A DNA stretch of 64,000 nucleotides, from NCBI GenBank assembly GCA_947631455.1, contig CANRLH010000002.1, positions 219,312 through 283,311 on the forward strand, in the 5' to 3' direction. Below are positions 38,983-47,870 of the stretch, in pieces. A program made the translations under genes and the position numbers. Source of the stretch: an uncultured Clostridia bacterium (GTDB taxonomy: Bacteria > Bacillota > Clostridia > Oscillospirales > Ruminococcaceae). Positions within the stretch are counted from its first letter, which is position 1. Every line of letters begins with the position of its first letter. Below the pieces are notes generated by a model. It was not told the origin of the DNA, made no database searches, and saw only the letters and a program-made list of their open reading frames with translations.

Positions 38983-40848
38983 ATGAAGAAAGAGAAAAAG
39001 AAAAACACAAAAAACCGCTTTATCGGTGCTAATATGCTTTATACATACAAGGCTGTCTGGAAAAGCAAAAAACTGTTTGTTATCTCAACATTTCTTGTTT
39101 CCATAGCAATAGCTCTACAAGGGTATATTTGGGAGTTTGCTGTCAAGTTTATAATAGACGATGTTGAGGCGGGCGCACCTCTTGAGAAGCTGTGGCTTAC
39201 CGTGGCAATAGCGGGAATAGTAACGGTTATTTCTTTTATAATCGTTGAAATCTATCAGCAGTACGGCAATGCTGTGTTACAGTATGTTCTGTTTCAGTTC
39301 AGACGCAAGTATCAGCGCAAGTTTATGAAAATGGATTATGAAAAGCTTGAAGCCCCCGCTATGCTCGATATGGCTGAAAGAGCCGAAAAGGGCTGTAGCT
39401 GGGGCGGAGGATTGATAGGCGCTTTTTTAATATCACAGCCGTTTATGTCCAATCTCATAAATTTTATTATCGCTGCGGTAATTATCGCAACGCTGAATCC
39501 GTGGCTTTTGTTGGTGTTTTTGGCAACGGGTGTGCTTAAAGCTGTAATGCAGATAAGGACAAAGACCGAGGACAAGAGAGAATGCTGGGACAAAATGGCG
39601 CCGTTTTACAGAAAACTCAGGTATTTAGGACAGGTGCAAAGTGATTTTTCCTTTGCAAAGGATGTCCGGCTTTTCGGTATGCGAGGCTTTTTAAAGAATA
39701 AGCACGAGGGGATAAACAGACTGGCGCACGCTTTGTTTCTTACGCACAAAAACCGCTGGTTAAAGTGGGAGATGAAAAACTATGTTGTATCATTCTTTGA
39801 GCATATAATACAGTACGGGTACCTTGTGTATTCGTTTATTTACGGAGAACTTGAGATAGGAAACTTTGTTCTGTATGCGTCTGTTATGGGAAACTATTCC
39901 GGAAGCGTAAGGTATATATTTGACAACATTGCCGAGATAAAATACCGCTCAATGGAGATAGACGACTACCGCGCTTTTGTGGACGAGGAGGAGCTCTCTG
40001 ACATAAAGAAAAAAGACTTTCTGCCCTTACCCAAAACGGATAAGTACAAAATTGAGTTTAAAAATGTGTCCTTTAAGTATAAGGGCGCAAAGGTCTATGC
40101 GCTTAGGAACATAAACCTCACGCTTGAGACGGGAAAAAGCCTTGCCGTTGTCGGCTTAAACGGTGCGGGAAAAACGACATTTATAAAGCTTCTATGCCGC
40201 CTTTACGATGTTACAGAGGGTGAGATACTGTTAAACGGAGTTAATGTGCTTAGCTACGACAGAGAGGAGTACTTCAAGCTGTTTTCGCCGGTGTTTCAGA
40301 ATGTCGAGCTGTTTGCTCTTACCTTGGGAGAAAATACGGCTATGAAGCCGTATGCTCAGGTTGACGAGAAAAAAGCGACAGATGCGATTTGTGATTCCGG
40401 GCTTGATAATAAGCTAAACGGGCTCCCGAACAAGCTTAAAACGCAGGTGCTCAAGAACATATACGATGACGGAACGGACTTTTCCGGCGGTGAGCGCCAG
40501 AAGCTTGCGCTTTCCCGCGCACTTTACAAGGACGCTCCTATTATGCTGCTTGACGAGCCGACGGCGGCGCTCGACCCTATTGCCGAGTACGAGCTTTACA
40601 AGTCGTTTGACAGGATAGTCGGCGGAAAAATGGCTGTTTACATATCTCACAGGCTGTCCTCAACACGCTTTTGCGACTCTATCGCAATGTTTCAGGACGG
40701 AGAGCTTATAGAAGAGGGTACTCACACAGAGCTTTTAAGAAAAGGCTCAGAATATGCAAAGCTGTTTGAGGTTCAGGCACAGTATTATAAGGAGCGGGAA
40801 GAAAGAGCCGCAGACGGCATCGAGGAGGTGAGCGCCAATGTCGGGTAA
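38983..40848 (+). CDS. ABC exporter half-transporter (subunit 1)
   Basis: This 621-residue half-transporter was started at the ATG at 38983 (GGGGAG, 11-base spacing). It has a Lys-rich cytoplasmic N-terminus, a transmembrane domain of about six helices (roughly 35-330), and a nucleotide-binding domain (about 370-600). NBD motifs are VVGLNGAGKTTFIKL (Walker A), FSGGERQKLALSRAL (signature), IMLLDEPTAALDPIAEYEL (Walker B with catalytic Glu), and the switch His in YISHRLSSTRF. The 3' end overlaps subunit 2 by 11 bases. The substrate is unknown; the family exports drugs, lipids or peptides. Confidence 0.92.
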   Translation: MKKEKKKNTKNRFIGANMLYTYKAVWKSKKLFVISTFLVSIAIALQGYIWEFAVKFIIDDVEAGAPLEKLWLTVAIAGIVTVISFIIVEIYQQYGNAVLQYVLFQFRRKYQRKFMKMDYEKLEAPAMLDMAERAEKGCSWGGGLIGAFLISQPFMSNLINFIIAAVIIATLNPWLLLVFLATGVLKAVMQIRTKTEDKRECWDKMAPFYRKLRYLGQVQSDFSFAKDVRLFGMRGFLKNKHEGINRLAHALFLTHKNRWLKWEMKNYVVSFFEHIIQYGYLVYSFIYGELEIGNFVLYASVMGNYSGSVRYIFDNIAEIKYRSMEIDDYRAFVDEEELSDIKKKDFLPLPKTDKYKIEFKNVSFKYKGAKVYALRNINLTLETGKSLAVVGLNGAGKTTFIKLLCRLYDVTEGEILLNGVNVLSYDREEYFKLFSPVFQNVELFALTLGENTAMKPYAQVDEKKATDAICDSGLDNKLNGLPNKLKTQVLKNIYDDGTDFSGGERQKLALSRALYKDAPIMLLDEPTAALDPIAEYELYKSFDRIVGGKMAVYISHRLSSTRFCDSIAMFQDGELIEEGTHTELLRKGSEYAKLFEVQAQYYKEREERAADGIEEVSANVG

Positions 40849-42652
40849 GGTAAAGGAAAACGGCACAAGCTTTAAGACAATGGCGCTAAGCGTTAAGTAT
40901 TTTTACAAAATAATCTTTAAGAAATTCAAAAGCTATATCGTATACAATCTCCTGTCAGCGGTTTTTCAGGCGGCGGCGCCGATTGTGATGATATTTCTTC
41001 CAAAGCTCTTGATAGATGAGTTTTTAGGCGGAAGGGATTATGTAAGAATGGCTTTGATAACTCTTGTTTTAGTGTCGGCTTATGTGATCTTAAATGCCGC
41101 GGATTCGTTTTGCACTCAGCAGTATCAGAAGGTGGTAGACAGGTTTAACAGGTATTTTGAAGAGCGCCACAAGCAAAAATGCGCCGAGATGGATTTTGAA
41201 AAGACGGAAGATCCGGAGATTATGGACCTTTCACAAAAGGCGCTTAACGGGCTTAATTGGTACGGCGGTGTTGACGCTTTTATGAGAAGAGTCTCGACAA
41301 TAATATCGGGTGTCTTGCAGTTAGTTACCACAGGAGCGATACTTTTTACAAGCTCTGTATGGGTGATAGCAATAATCGTTGTAACGATAATACTAAACTT
41401 CTTTTTGACAAAGCTGAGATCTAAGCTTGAGTTTGATCTGAACGGCGGAAAGGATATACTTGACAGAAAGATAGATTACAATTTCTGGCAGACATATGAT
41501 TTTAAATACGGAAAGGATATTCGCCTTTACTCGGCTTCAAAAATGCTTGATGAAAACTGCCGCGAGCTTAATGATGAGTATTACAACCTTGAGCTTAAGT
41601 ACAGGAAAAGAATAATGGGCGCAGGCTGTCTTATAAGCATTGTAAACGTATTTAAGCATGCCGGTATGTACGGAGTCCTCGGAGTTATGGCAATAAAAAA
41701 GCTTATTACGCTAGGTAACTTTTCGATGTATACTTCCTCTGCGGTGACTATCTCAGATGCTCTTCAGAATATTGTTTCGGAGTTCAGCTGGATGATAGTG
41801 ACATCTAATTATCTTTATAACTATGTGCGGTTTATGGGCATAAACACGGATACTGCTTTTGGAAACGACCCTGTCGATTTTGAAAAGGAGCATACCATTG
41901 AGTTTAGAAATGTCTGGTTTAAGTACCCGAGGGCAAGTGATTATGTGCTAAAGGGCGTAAACATCAAGCTTAATAAGGGTGAAAAGCTGTCAATAGTCGG
42001 ATTGAACGGCACGGGTAAAACTACCTTTATAAAGCTGCTTTGTCGCCTCTATAAAGTTAACAAGGGAGAGATACTCATTGACGGCAGGAATATAAACAGC
42101 TATGATTTTGACGAATACTCAAAGCTGTTTTCGGTAGTCTTTCAGGATTACAAGCTGTTTGCGTTTTCATTTAAGGAAAATATTGCTGTCGACGAAAACC
42201 CTGACGAGGAAAGAGTTATGAGCATATCCAAAAAGGTAGGACTTGAGAAAAAGATCGAGGATATGCCGAACGGAATGGATACGATCATGTTTAAAAACTT
42301 TGACGAATCGGGCGTTGAGCCGTCGGGAGGAGAACAGCAGAAGATGAGTATAGCTCGAGCGCTATATAAGGACGCTCCGATAGTTATTCTTGACGAGCCG
42401 ACGGCGGCGCTTGACCCGATTGCCGAATATGAGATATACAGGCAGTTTAATGATCTGGTAGAAGGTAAGACTGCGGTGTATATTTCACACAGGCTTTCCT
42501 CCTGTAAGTTCTGTGACAATATAGCGGTGTTCAAGGACGGAATTATAAAGGAATACGGCAGTCACGATGAGCTTTTGAGAATAAGCGGCGGCGAGTACAG
42601 AAGAATGTTTGACGCACAGGCAAAGTATTATATCAATACCGACGCAGTATAG
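40838..42652 (+). CDS. ABC exporter half-transporter (subunit 2)
   Basis: This 604-residue partner has the same order: a membrane domain (about 25-320) and an NBD (about 350-595). Motifs are IVGLNGTGKTTFIKL, PSGGEQQKMSIARAL, IVILDEPTAALDPIAEYEI and ISHRLSSCKF. Both ATPase sites of the pair keep the catalytic Glu, so neither NBD looks degenerate. The two NBDs are clearly related and probably arose by duplication. The start overlaps the upstream gene, implying coupled translation and a heterodimer. Confidence 0.92.
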   Translation: MSGKVKENGTSFKTMALSVKYFYKIIFKKFKSYIVYNLLSAVFQAAAPIVMIFLPKLLIDEFLGGRDYVRMALITLVLVSAYVILNAADSFCTQQYQKVVDRFNRYFEERHKQKCAEMDFEKTEDPEIMDLSQKALNGLNWYGGVDAFMRRVSTIISGVLQLVTTGAILFTSSVWVIAIIVVTIILNFFLTKLRSKLEFDLNGGKDILDRKIDYNFWQTYDFKYGKDIRLYSASKMLDENCRELNDEYYNLELKYRKRIMGAGCLISIVNVFKHAGMYGVLGVMAIKKLITLGNFSMYTSSAVTISDALQNIVSEFSWMIVTSNYLYNYVRFMGINTDTAFGNDPVDFEKEHTIEFRNVWFKYPRASDYVLKGVNIKLNKGEKLSIVGLNGTGKTTFIKLLCRLYKVNKGEILIDGRNINSYDFDEYSKLFSVVFQDYKLFAFSFKENIAVDENPDEERVMSISKKVGLEKKIEDMPNGMDTIMFKNFDESGVEPSGGEQQKMSIARALYKDAPIVILDEPTAALDPIAEYEIYRQFNDLVEGKTAVYISHRLSSCKFCDNIAVFKDGIIKEYGSHDELLRISGGEYRRMFDAQAKYYINTDAV

Positions 42653-42681
42653 TTATAATATAAAGATATAGAACAGTTTTT

Positions 42682-42719
42682 AAGCGGACTTATTAGTTTT
42701 TAAAGCTATTAGTCCGCTT
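42682..42719 (+). terminator. Terminator after the ABC exporter
   Basis: AAGCGGACT...AGTCCGCTT forms a strong 9-bp stem, extended inward by TTAG/CTAT-type pairing. The tail is only moderately T-rich. The 42720-42866 gap beyond it shows no gene. Confidence 0.65.
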
Positions 42720-42866
42720 ACTTAATATTGTCTCTTTTGCTTTAATAAGCATATAACTAAAGTGATAGAAAGTATACTTGAGCGATAAAATTCTGTGAGA
42801 CGATAAACGATTCAAATCACGTATCGGGCAAATGGCGCCGGGAATGTAAAAAAACGAAGTTTACAC

Positions 42867-42895
42867 TTGCTTTTATAAAATATTTGTGATATTAT
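42867..42895 (+). promoter_or_regulatory. Promoter for ktrB-ktrA
   Basis: TTGCTT and TATTAT are separated by 17 bases, about 50 bp before the coding start. No c-di-AMP riboswitch pattern was recognised upstream. Confidence 0.55.
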
Positions 42896-42947
42896 AGAAT
42901 ATGCTTTTAAGATAGTCATAAATTAAGTCAAGGAGCTGTAAAAGGAT

Positions 42948-44285
42948 ATGGCTGATCTTCTACACCGAAGAAAATCGTTTTCGTCATTTCAGATAATAAT
43001 ATTCGGATTTGCCGGATTGATAATTCTTGGAACACTTCTGCTTATGCTTCCGTTTGCGACACGTTCCGGAGACAGCGCCTCATTTTCTGACGCGGCGTTC
43101 ACTTCCACGTCAGCGGCGTGCGTGACCGGGCTTGTCATTCAGGATACCGCATCATACTGGTCGCCATTCGGGCAGTTTATAATAATGATGCTCATACAGA
43201 TAGGCGGTCTGGGGGTCATAACGGTGGCGGCTGCTATCTTTATGATAACAAAAAGAAGGATAACTCTAATGCAGCGAAGCACCATGCAGGAGGCAATCTC
43301 AGCTCCGAAGGTCGGGGGAATAGTGAGATTCACCGGCTTTATAATAAAGGCGGCTGTCATAATTGAGCTTTGCGGGGCAGCGCTTATGTCTCCGGTGTTT
43401 ATACGCGACTTCGGCGTTTTAAAGGGAATATGGTTTTCAGTATTTCACTCAGTATCTGCCTTTTGCAATGCGGGATTTGATCTTATGGGAGCACGCGCTC
43501 CGTTTTCATCGCTGACATCTTACAGCACTGAGCCGCTTATAAATTTGACTGTTATGATGCTCATTGTAATTGGCGGCATCGGTTTTTTAACGTGGGATGA
43601 TATAATCAAAAACAGATTTCATATAAGAAGATACAGAATGCAGAGCAAGGTTATCCTTTGCACAACTGTGGTGTTGATAGTCTTGCCGGCGCTTTATTTT
43701 TTCTTCAGCGAATTCAGCTCTCTTCCCATGAAGGACAGGATATGGAGCTCTATATTCCAGTCGATTACACCGAGGACCGCCGGATTCAACACGGTCGATC
43801 TAAGGCTTGTGTCTGATGCGGGCCTGGGTGTAATGATGGCGCTGATGCTGGTGGGCGGCTCGCCCGGGTCTACCGCCGGAGGAATGAAGACGACCACCTT
43901 TGCGGTCTTGTTTATGACGGCATTGGCGGTATTTCGCAGAAAAGAACATACAAACTGCTTTGGAAGGCGCTTAAGCGACAACACGTTGAGGAACGCGTCT
44001 GCAATATTCCTGCTTTACGTGGTGCTGTTTTTGTTGGGAGCGATGCTGATAAGCGGTATCGAGGATCTTCCGCTGACACCGTGCCTGTTTGAAACGGCAT
44101 CGGCAGTCGGAACGGTAGGTCTTTCCCTCGGAATAACTCACGAGCTTGGGTTGCTTTCAAGGCTGATACTGATGGCACTGATGTTTTTCGGAAGAGTAGG
44201 CGGGCTTACGCTGATCTTTGCAGCGGTTTCTGGAACAAGGAAAAACGTATCGCTGCTTCCGGAGGAAAGAATAACAGTAGGGTAA
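42948..44285 (+). CDS. ktrB: TrkH/KtrB potassium uptake membrane subunit
   Basis: This 445-residue integral membrane protein is the K+ pore of a Trk/Ktr system. Its four pore-type (M1-P-M2) repeats carry the filter-like segments STSAACVTGL, SAFCNAGFDLMG, ITPRTAGFNTVD and ASAVGTVGLSLG, each with the conserved filter Gly. The N-terminus runs straight into membrane helices. It is followed 15 bases later by the RCK partner, the standard KtrB-KtrA order. Confidence 0.95.
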   Translation: MADLLHRRKSFSSFQIIIFGFAGLIILGTLLLMLPFATRSGDSASFSDAAFTSTSAACVTGLVIQDTASYWSPFGQFIIMMLIQIGGLGVITVAAAIFMITKRRITLMQRSTMQEAISAPKVGGIVRFTGFIIKAAVIIELCGAALMSPVFIRDFGVLKGIWFSVFHSVSAFCNAGFDLMGARAPFSSLTSYSTEPLINLTVMMLIVIGGIGFLTWDDIIKNRFHIRRYRMQSKVILCTTVVLIVLPALYFFFSEFSSLPMKDRIWSSIFQSITPRTAGFNTVDLRLVSDAGLGVMMALMLVGGSPGSTAGGMKTTTFAVLFMTALAVFRRKEHTNCFGRRLSDNTLRNASAIFLLYVVLFLLGAMLISGIEDLPLTPCLFETASAVGTVGLSLGITHELGLLSRLILMALMFFGRVGGLTLIFAAVSGTRKNVSLLPEERITVG

Positions 44286-44300
44286 AAGGAGAAACTTTGT

Positions 44301-44948
44301 ATGAAAACGATACTATTGATAGGACTCGGAAGATTCGGAAGGCACATCGCTCGTAATCTAAGAGAGCTCAGGCATCAGGTTATGGCGATTGATATAAAGG
44401 AAGATCGTGTTGAGGATACACTTCCGTATGTTACAAACGCGCAGATCGGCGACAGCACAAATAAGGCGTTTTTGGATTCGTTGGGAGTGCGCAATTTTGA
44501 CCTTTGTATAGTGGCGATAGGAAAGGATTTTCAGAGTTCGCTTGAAACCACCTCTCTTCTTAAGGAGCTTGGAGCAAAGTTTGTGGTATCGAGGGCTTCG
44601 AGAGATGTTCAGGCAAAATTTCTATCAAGAAACGGTGCGGATCAGGTAGTATATCCTGAAAAGCAGCTTGCTAAATGGGTTGCCATAAGATATAGCTCCG
44701 ATCACATTCTCGATTATATACAGCTTGACGAAGAACACGCGATACTTGAGGTCGATGTTCCGCAGGATTGGGTGGGAAAGACTGTCGATCAGATCGATAT
44801 AAGAAGAAAGTATAACATAAATATTCTTGCCGTAAAGAAAGACGGAAAGATGAGCATAAGCTTTACTCCCGACACGGTTTTGTCTGATCAGTACACGCTT
44901 CTGGTGCTTGGCGAGTATAAAGTAATGCAGAAATGCTTTCACACATAA
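44301..44948 (+). CDS. ktrA: TrkA/KtrA regulatory subunit of potassium uptake
   Basis: This 215-residue cytoplasmic ring-forming protein gates KtrB. An RCK_N Rossmann domain (1-130) has the nucleotide motif LIGLGRFGRHIARNL, the acidic strand-2 end MAIDIKEDRV, and AQIGDSTNKAFLD. An RCK_C domain (about 135-215), the usual c-di-AMP-binding module, follows. The SD is AAAGGAGAAA. Regulation is expected through ATP/ADP and c-di-AMP (family knowledge). Confidence 0.95.
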   Translation: MKTILLIGLGRFGRHIARNLRELRHQVMAIDIKEDRVEDTLPYVTNAQIGDSTNKAFLDSLGVRNFDLCIVAIGKDFQSSLETTSLLKELGAKFVVSRASRDVQAKFLSRNGADQVVYPEKQLAKWVAIRYSSDHILDYIQLDEEHAILEVDVPQDWVGKTVDQIDIRRKYNINILAVKKDGKMSISFTPDTVLSDQYTLLVLGEYKVMQKCFHT

Positions 44949-44971
44949 AGATTAAATAAACGTTTACAATG

Positions 44972-45005
44972 CAGTATCCGGATGAAAATTCGGGTGCTGT
45001 TTTGA
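44972..45005 (+). terminator. Terminator after ktrA
   Basis: CAGTATCCGGA and TTCGGGTGCTG form an 11-bp stem with several G-U pairs, followed by TTTTGATTT. Confidence 0.55.
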
Positions 45006-45111
45006 TTTGCAAAAATACACATATTAGATAAGCAAAAAAACGCGTGATTTGTAATAATCGTAAAATATATGCAAAAAATAATTTTTTAGTTATATTGCAT
45101 AAAAACATTGC

Positions 45112-45140
45112 TTGACAATTATGCAATATTACAGTATAAT
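45112..45140 (+). promoter_or_regulatory. Promoter for glgP
   Basis: Perfect TTGACA and TATAAT hexamers are separated by 17 bases, about 70 bp before glgP. Confidence 0.88.
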
Positions 45141-45212
45141 TATTTTGTTTGAAAGATTTAAGGACCGTTTTACTCGGGTTTAACGGTATGATAATAAATG
45201 GAGGTAATCTAA

Positions 45213-47714
45213 ATGGCAACAGAAAACACTTTAGCAAAGGCTGAAGAGAAAAAGCCTGCGGTCAGGAAGACTGCGGCAAAGAAAAAGACGAGCGAGCTTA
45301 AGCCGATAAAGCCGACGGTAAAGCTTCCTATCACCGAAAAGGAGTTTGAGGAAAAGCTTATAGACATACTGTCAGCAGATTACAGAACCACTCCTGACAA
45401 GGCATCTGATAAGCAGATCTATGAAGCGGTATCAACGATAGTGGTGCAGCTTCTCAAGGAAAAGAGAAGACATTTTGTAAACAAGATACACTCCGAGGGC
45501 AAAAAGCAGGTATACTATTTGTCAATGGAGTTTTTGATGGGTCGTTCTTTAAAGACTAATCTGTATAACCTTATGCTTAACGACACGGTTAAGAGGATCT
45601 TAGATAAATACGGAATAAGCATTGACGGAATTTACGAGTGCGAGCCTGACGCAGGCCTTGGCAACGGCGGACTAGGACGTCTTGCGGCGTGCTATCTCGA
45701 CGGACTTGCGACGGATGGATATTCTGGAATGGGATATTCAATCTGCTATGAGTTCGGTATTTTCAAGCAGCAGTTAGAGAACGGATGGCAGACAGAGCTT
45801 CCGGATAACTGGCTGCCCGGGGGAAAATCGTGGCTTGTGGAAAATTACGACAGAGCTATCGAGGTGCATTTTGACGGTGAGCTAAATGAATATTGGGACG
45901 ATCAGTATCATTGTGTAAACCATATAAATTATACGACAGTAAATGCGGTTCCGGTTGATATGTATGTCGCGGGATACGACAGTGAAGCAGTTTCAATGCT
46001 GAGACTTTGGAGAGCGGTAACTCCTTCGTTTGATATGAATATGTTCAATAAGGGCGATTATTCAAAGGCGCTTGGACAAAACATTATGGCTCAGGCTATT
46101 TCAAAGGTCCTGTATCCAAACGATAATCATGCCGAGGGTAAGTCTTTAAGACTTCGCCAGCAGTATTTTATGTGCGCTGCGTCTGTTGGAGATATCGTTG
46201 ACAAGCACATGAGAACCTACGGTACGCTTGATAATCTTCACGAAAAGGTAGCGATACATGTAAACGATACCCACCCGACACTGGCGATCGCAGAGCTTAT
46301 GAGAATACTGCTTGACGACTGCGGCTATTCGTGGAACAAGGCATGGCATATCGTGACGAACACGTTTGCTTATACAAATCATACAGTCATGGCGGAAGCG
46401 CTTGAAAAGTGGGACTGTAACCTTGTAAGGCAGGTTATTCCGAGAATCTTCTCGATAATCGTTGAGATAAACAACCGCTACTGCAAGGATCTTTTTGAAA
46501 GGACCGGCGACGAACAGAGAGTATCGAGAATGTCGATCATACAGAACAATCAGGTGAAGATGGCGAACCTCTGCGTTCACGCATCACACTCCGTAAACGG
46601 AGTGGCGAAGATTCACTCTGAGATAATCAAGCAGGACGTTTTCCACGACGAATACATTGACACACCTAATAAATTCAAGAATGTAACAAACGGAATAGCA
46701 TTCCGCAGATGGCTTTTGCAGTCAAATCCGGGGCTTACGAATCTTCTGAGAGAAAAGATAGGAAACGAGTTTTTGAAGGACGCGTCTCACCTTGCAAAGT
46801 TCAATATGTTTAAGGACGATACCGAAACACTTGAGCGTCTTGCGGCTATCAAGAAGGAGAACAAGGTTAAGTTTGCAAAATACGTAAAAAACCGTTACGG
46901 AACGGTACTTAACACCGATTCCATCTTCGATGTGCAGGTAAAGCGTCTGCACGAATATAAGCGTCAGCACCTTAATGCGCTTAACATTCTGGCTCAGTAC
47001 AACAATCTTCTTCAGAACCCGGATGCCGACTTCACTCCGAAGACATACATCTTTGCAGCAAAGGCGGCTCCCGGATACTATCTTGCAAAGCAGATAATAA
47101 AGCTTATCTGGTCGATAGGCGAGGAGCTTAAGAAAAATCCGAAGATAAACGAGAAGCTCTCGGTCGTATTCCTGGAGGACTACTGTGTATCGCTATCTGA
47201 GATACTTATGCCGGCCAGTGAGATTTCAGAGCAGATTTCGCTTGCGGGAACAGAGGCATCCGGAACCGGTAATATGAAGCAGATGTTAAACGGAGCGATA
47301 ACGCTTGGTACTATGGACGGAGCTAATGTTGAGATACACGGAGCGGTAGGCGATGAGAACATCATCACCTTCGGTATGAGCGCTGAGGATGTAGTTTCAA
47401 GAAAGTCAGGCTATAACCCTGAGAAGTACTATAACGAAAACGGAATTATCCGTGCGGCTGTTGACAGAATGACGGGCGGAGTAAACGGAAACTCGTTTGA
47501 AGAGATAGCAAATTCCTTAAAGCACAGCGACCCGTATATGGTGCTTGCTGACTTTGATTCATACGCAATAGCACAGGCATACTCAAGCGAGGTATATAAG
47601 GATCAGAAGAAGTGGCAGCAGATGAGCCTTGCAAACATTGCTGGTGCGGGAATATTCTCGGCAGACCGTTCGGTTGAGGATTACGCGAGAGACATCTGGG
47701 GACTTAAAAAGTAA
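45213..47714 (+). CDS. glgP: Glycogen/starch phosphorylase
   Basis: This 833-residue GT35 enzyme releases glucose-1-phosphate from alpha-1,4-glucans using PLP. A Lys/Ala-rich N-terminal extension of about 40 residues precedes the usual start. Key regions are YYLSMEFLMGRSLKTNL, EPDAGLGNGGLGRLAACYLD, VNDTHPTLAIAELMRI, VKRLHEYKRQHLN, and the PLP lysine in GTEASGTGNMKQMLNGA. It is monocistronic with strong promoter and terminator. The extension is unusual and basic, but its role is unknown. Confidence 0.96.
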   Translation: MATENTLAKAEEKKPAVRKTAAKKKTSELKPIKPTVKLPITEKEFEEKLIDILSADYRTTPDKASDKQIYEAVSTIVVQLLKEKRRHFVNKIHSEGKKQVYYLSMEFLMGRSLKTNLYNLMLNDTVKRILDKYGISIDGIYECEPDAGLGNGGLGRLAACYLDGLATDGYSGMGYSICYEFGIFKQQLENGWQTELPDNWLPGGKSWLVENYDRAIEVHFDGELNEYWDDQYHCVNHINYTTVNAVPVDMYVAGYDSEAVSMLRLWRAVTPSFDMNMFNKGDYSKALGQNIMAQAISKVLYPNDNHAEGKSLRLRQQYFMCAASVGDIVDKHMRTYGTLDNLHEKVAIHVNDTHPTLAIAELMRILLDDCGYSWNKAWHIVTNTFAYTNHTVMAEALEKWDCNLVRQVIPRIFSIIVEINNRYCKDLFERTGDEQRVSRMSIIQNNQVKMANLCVHASHSVNGVAKIHSEIIKQDVFHDEYIDTPNKFKNVTNGIAFRRWLLQSNPGLTNLLREKIGNEFLKDASHLAKFNMFKDDTETLERLAAIKKENKVKFAKYVKNRYGTVLNTDSIFDVQVKRLHEYKRQHLNALNILAQYNNLLQNPDADFTPKTYIFAAKAAPGYYLAKQIIKLIWSIGEELKKNPKINEKLSVVFLEDYCVSLSEILMPASEISEQISLAGTEASGTGNMKQMLNGAITLGTMDGANVEIHGAVGDENIITFGMSAEDVVSRKSGYNPEKYYNENGIIRAAVDRMTGGVNGNSFEEIANSLKHSDPYMVLADFDSYAIAQAYSSEVYKDQKKWQQMSLANIAGAGIFSADRSVEDYARDIWGLKK

Positions 47715-47734
47715 AGATCAATATTATTATAAAG

Positions 47735-47757
47735 AGAGACGAAAATCGTCTCTTTTT
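47735..47757 (+). terminator. Terminator after glgP
   Basis: AGAGACGA and TCGTCTCT form a perfect 8-bp stem with a 3-base loop, followed by TTTT. Confidence 0.88.
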
Positions 47758-47793
47758 ATTTACACTTATTTAATTATTCTATAAATAATTTTG

Positions 47794-47822
47794 TTGACAT
47801 TTAACAATATTTAATGTATAAT
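47794..47822 (+). promoter_or_regulatory. Promoter for the GH5-dockerin gene
   Basis: Perfect TTGACA and TATAAT are separated by 17 bases, about 50 bp before the start. Confidence 0.88.
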
Positions 47823-47870
47823 TAAAGAGCAAACAGACAATATGTCAAAAATTATTTAGGAGGAAATAAA

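Noticed and set aside
42720-42947. c-di-AMP riboswitch before ktrB
   Set aside because: The pairing and conserved blocks of ydaO/yuaA-type riboswitches were not recognisable by eye.
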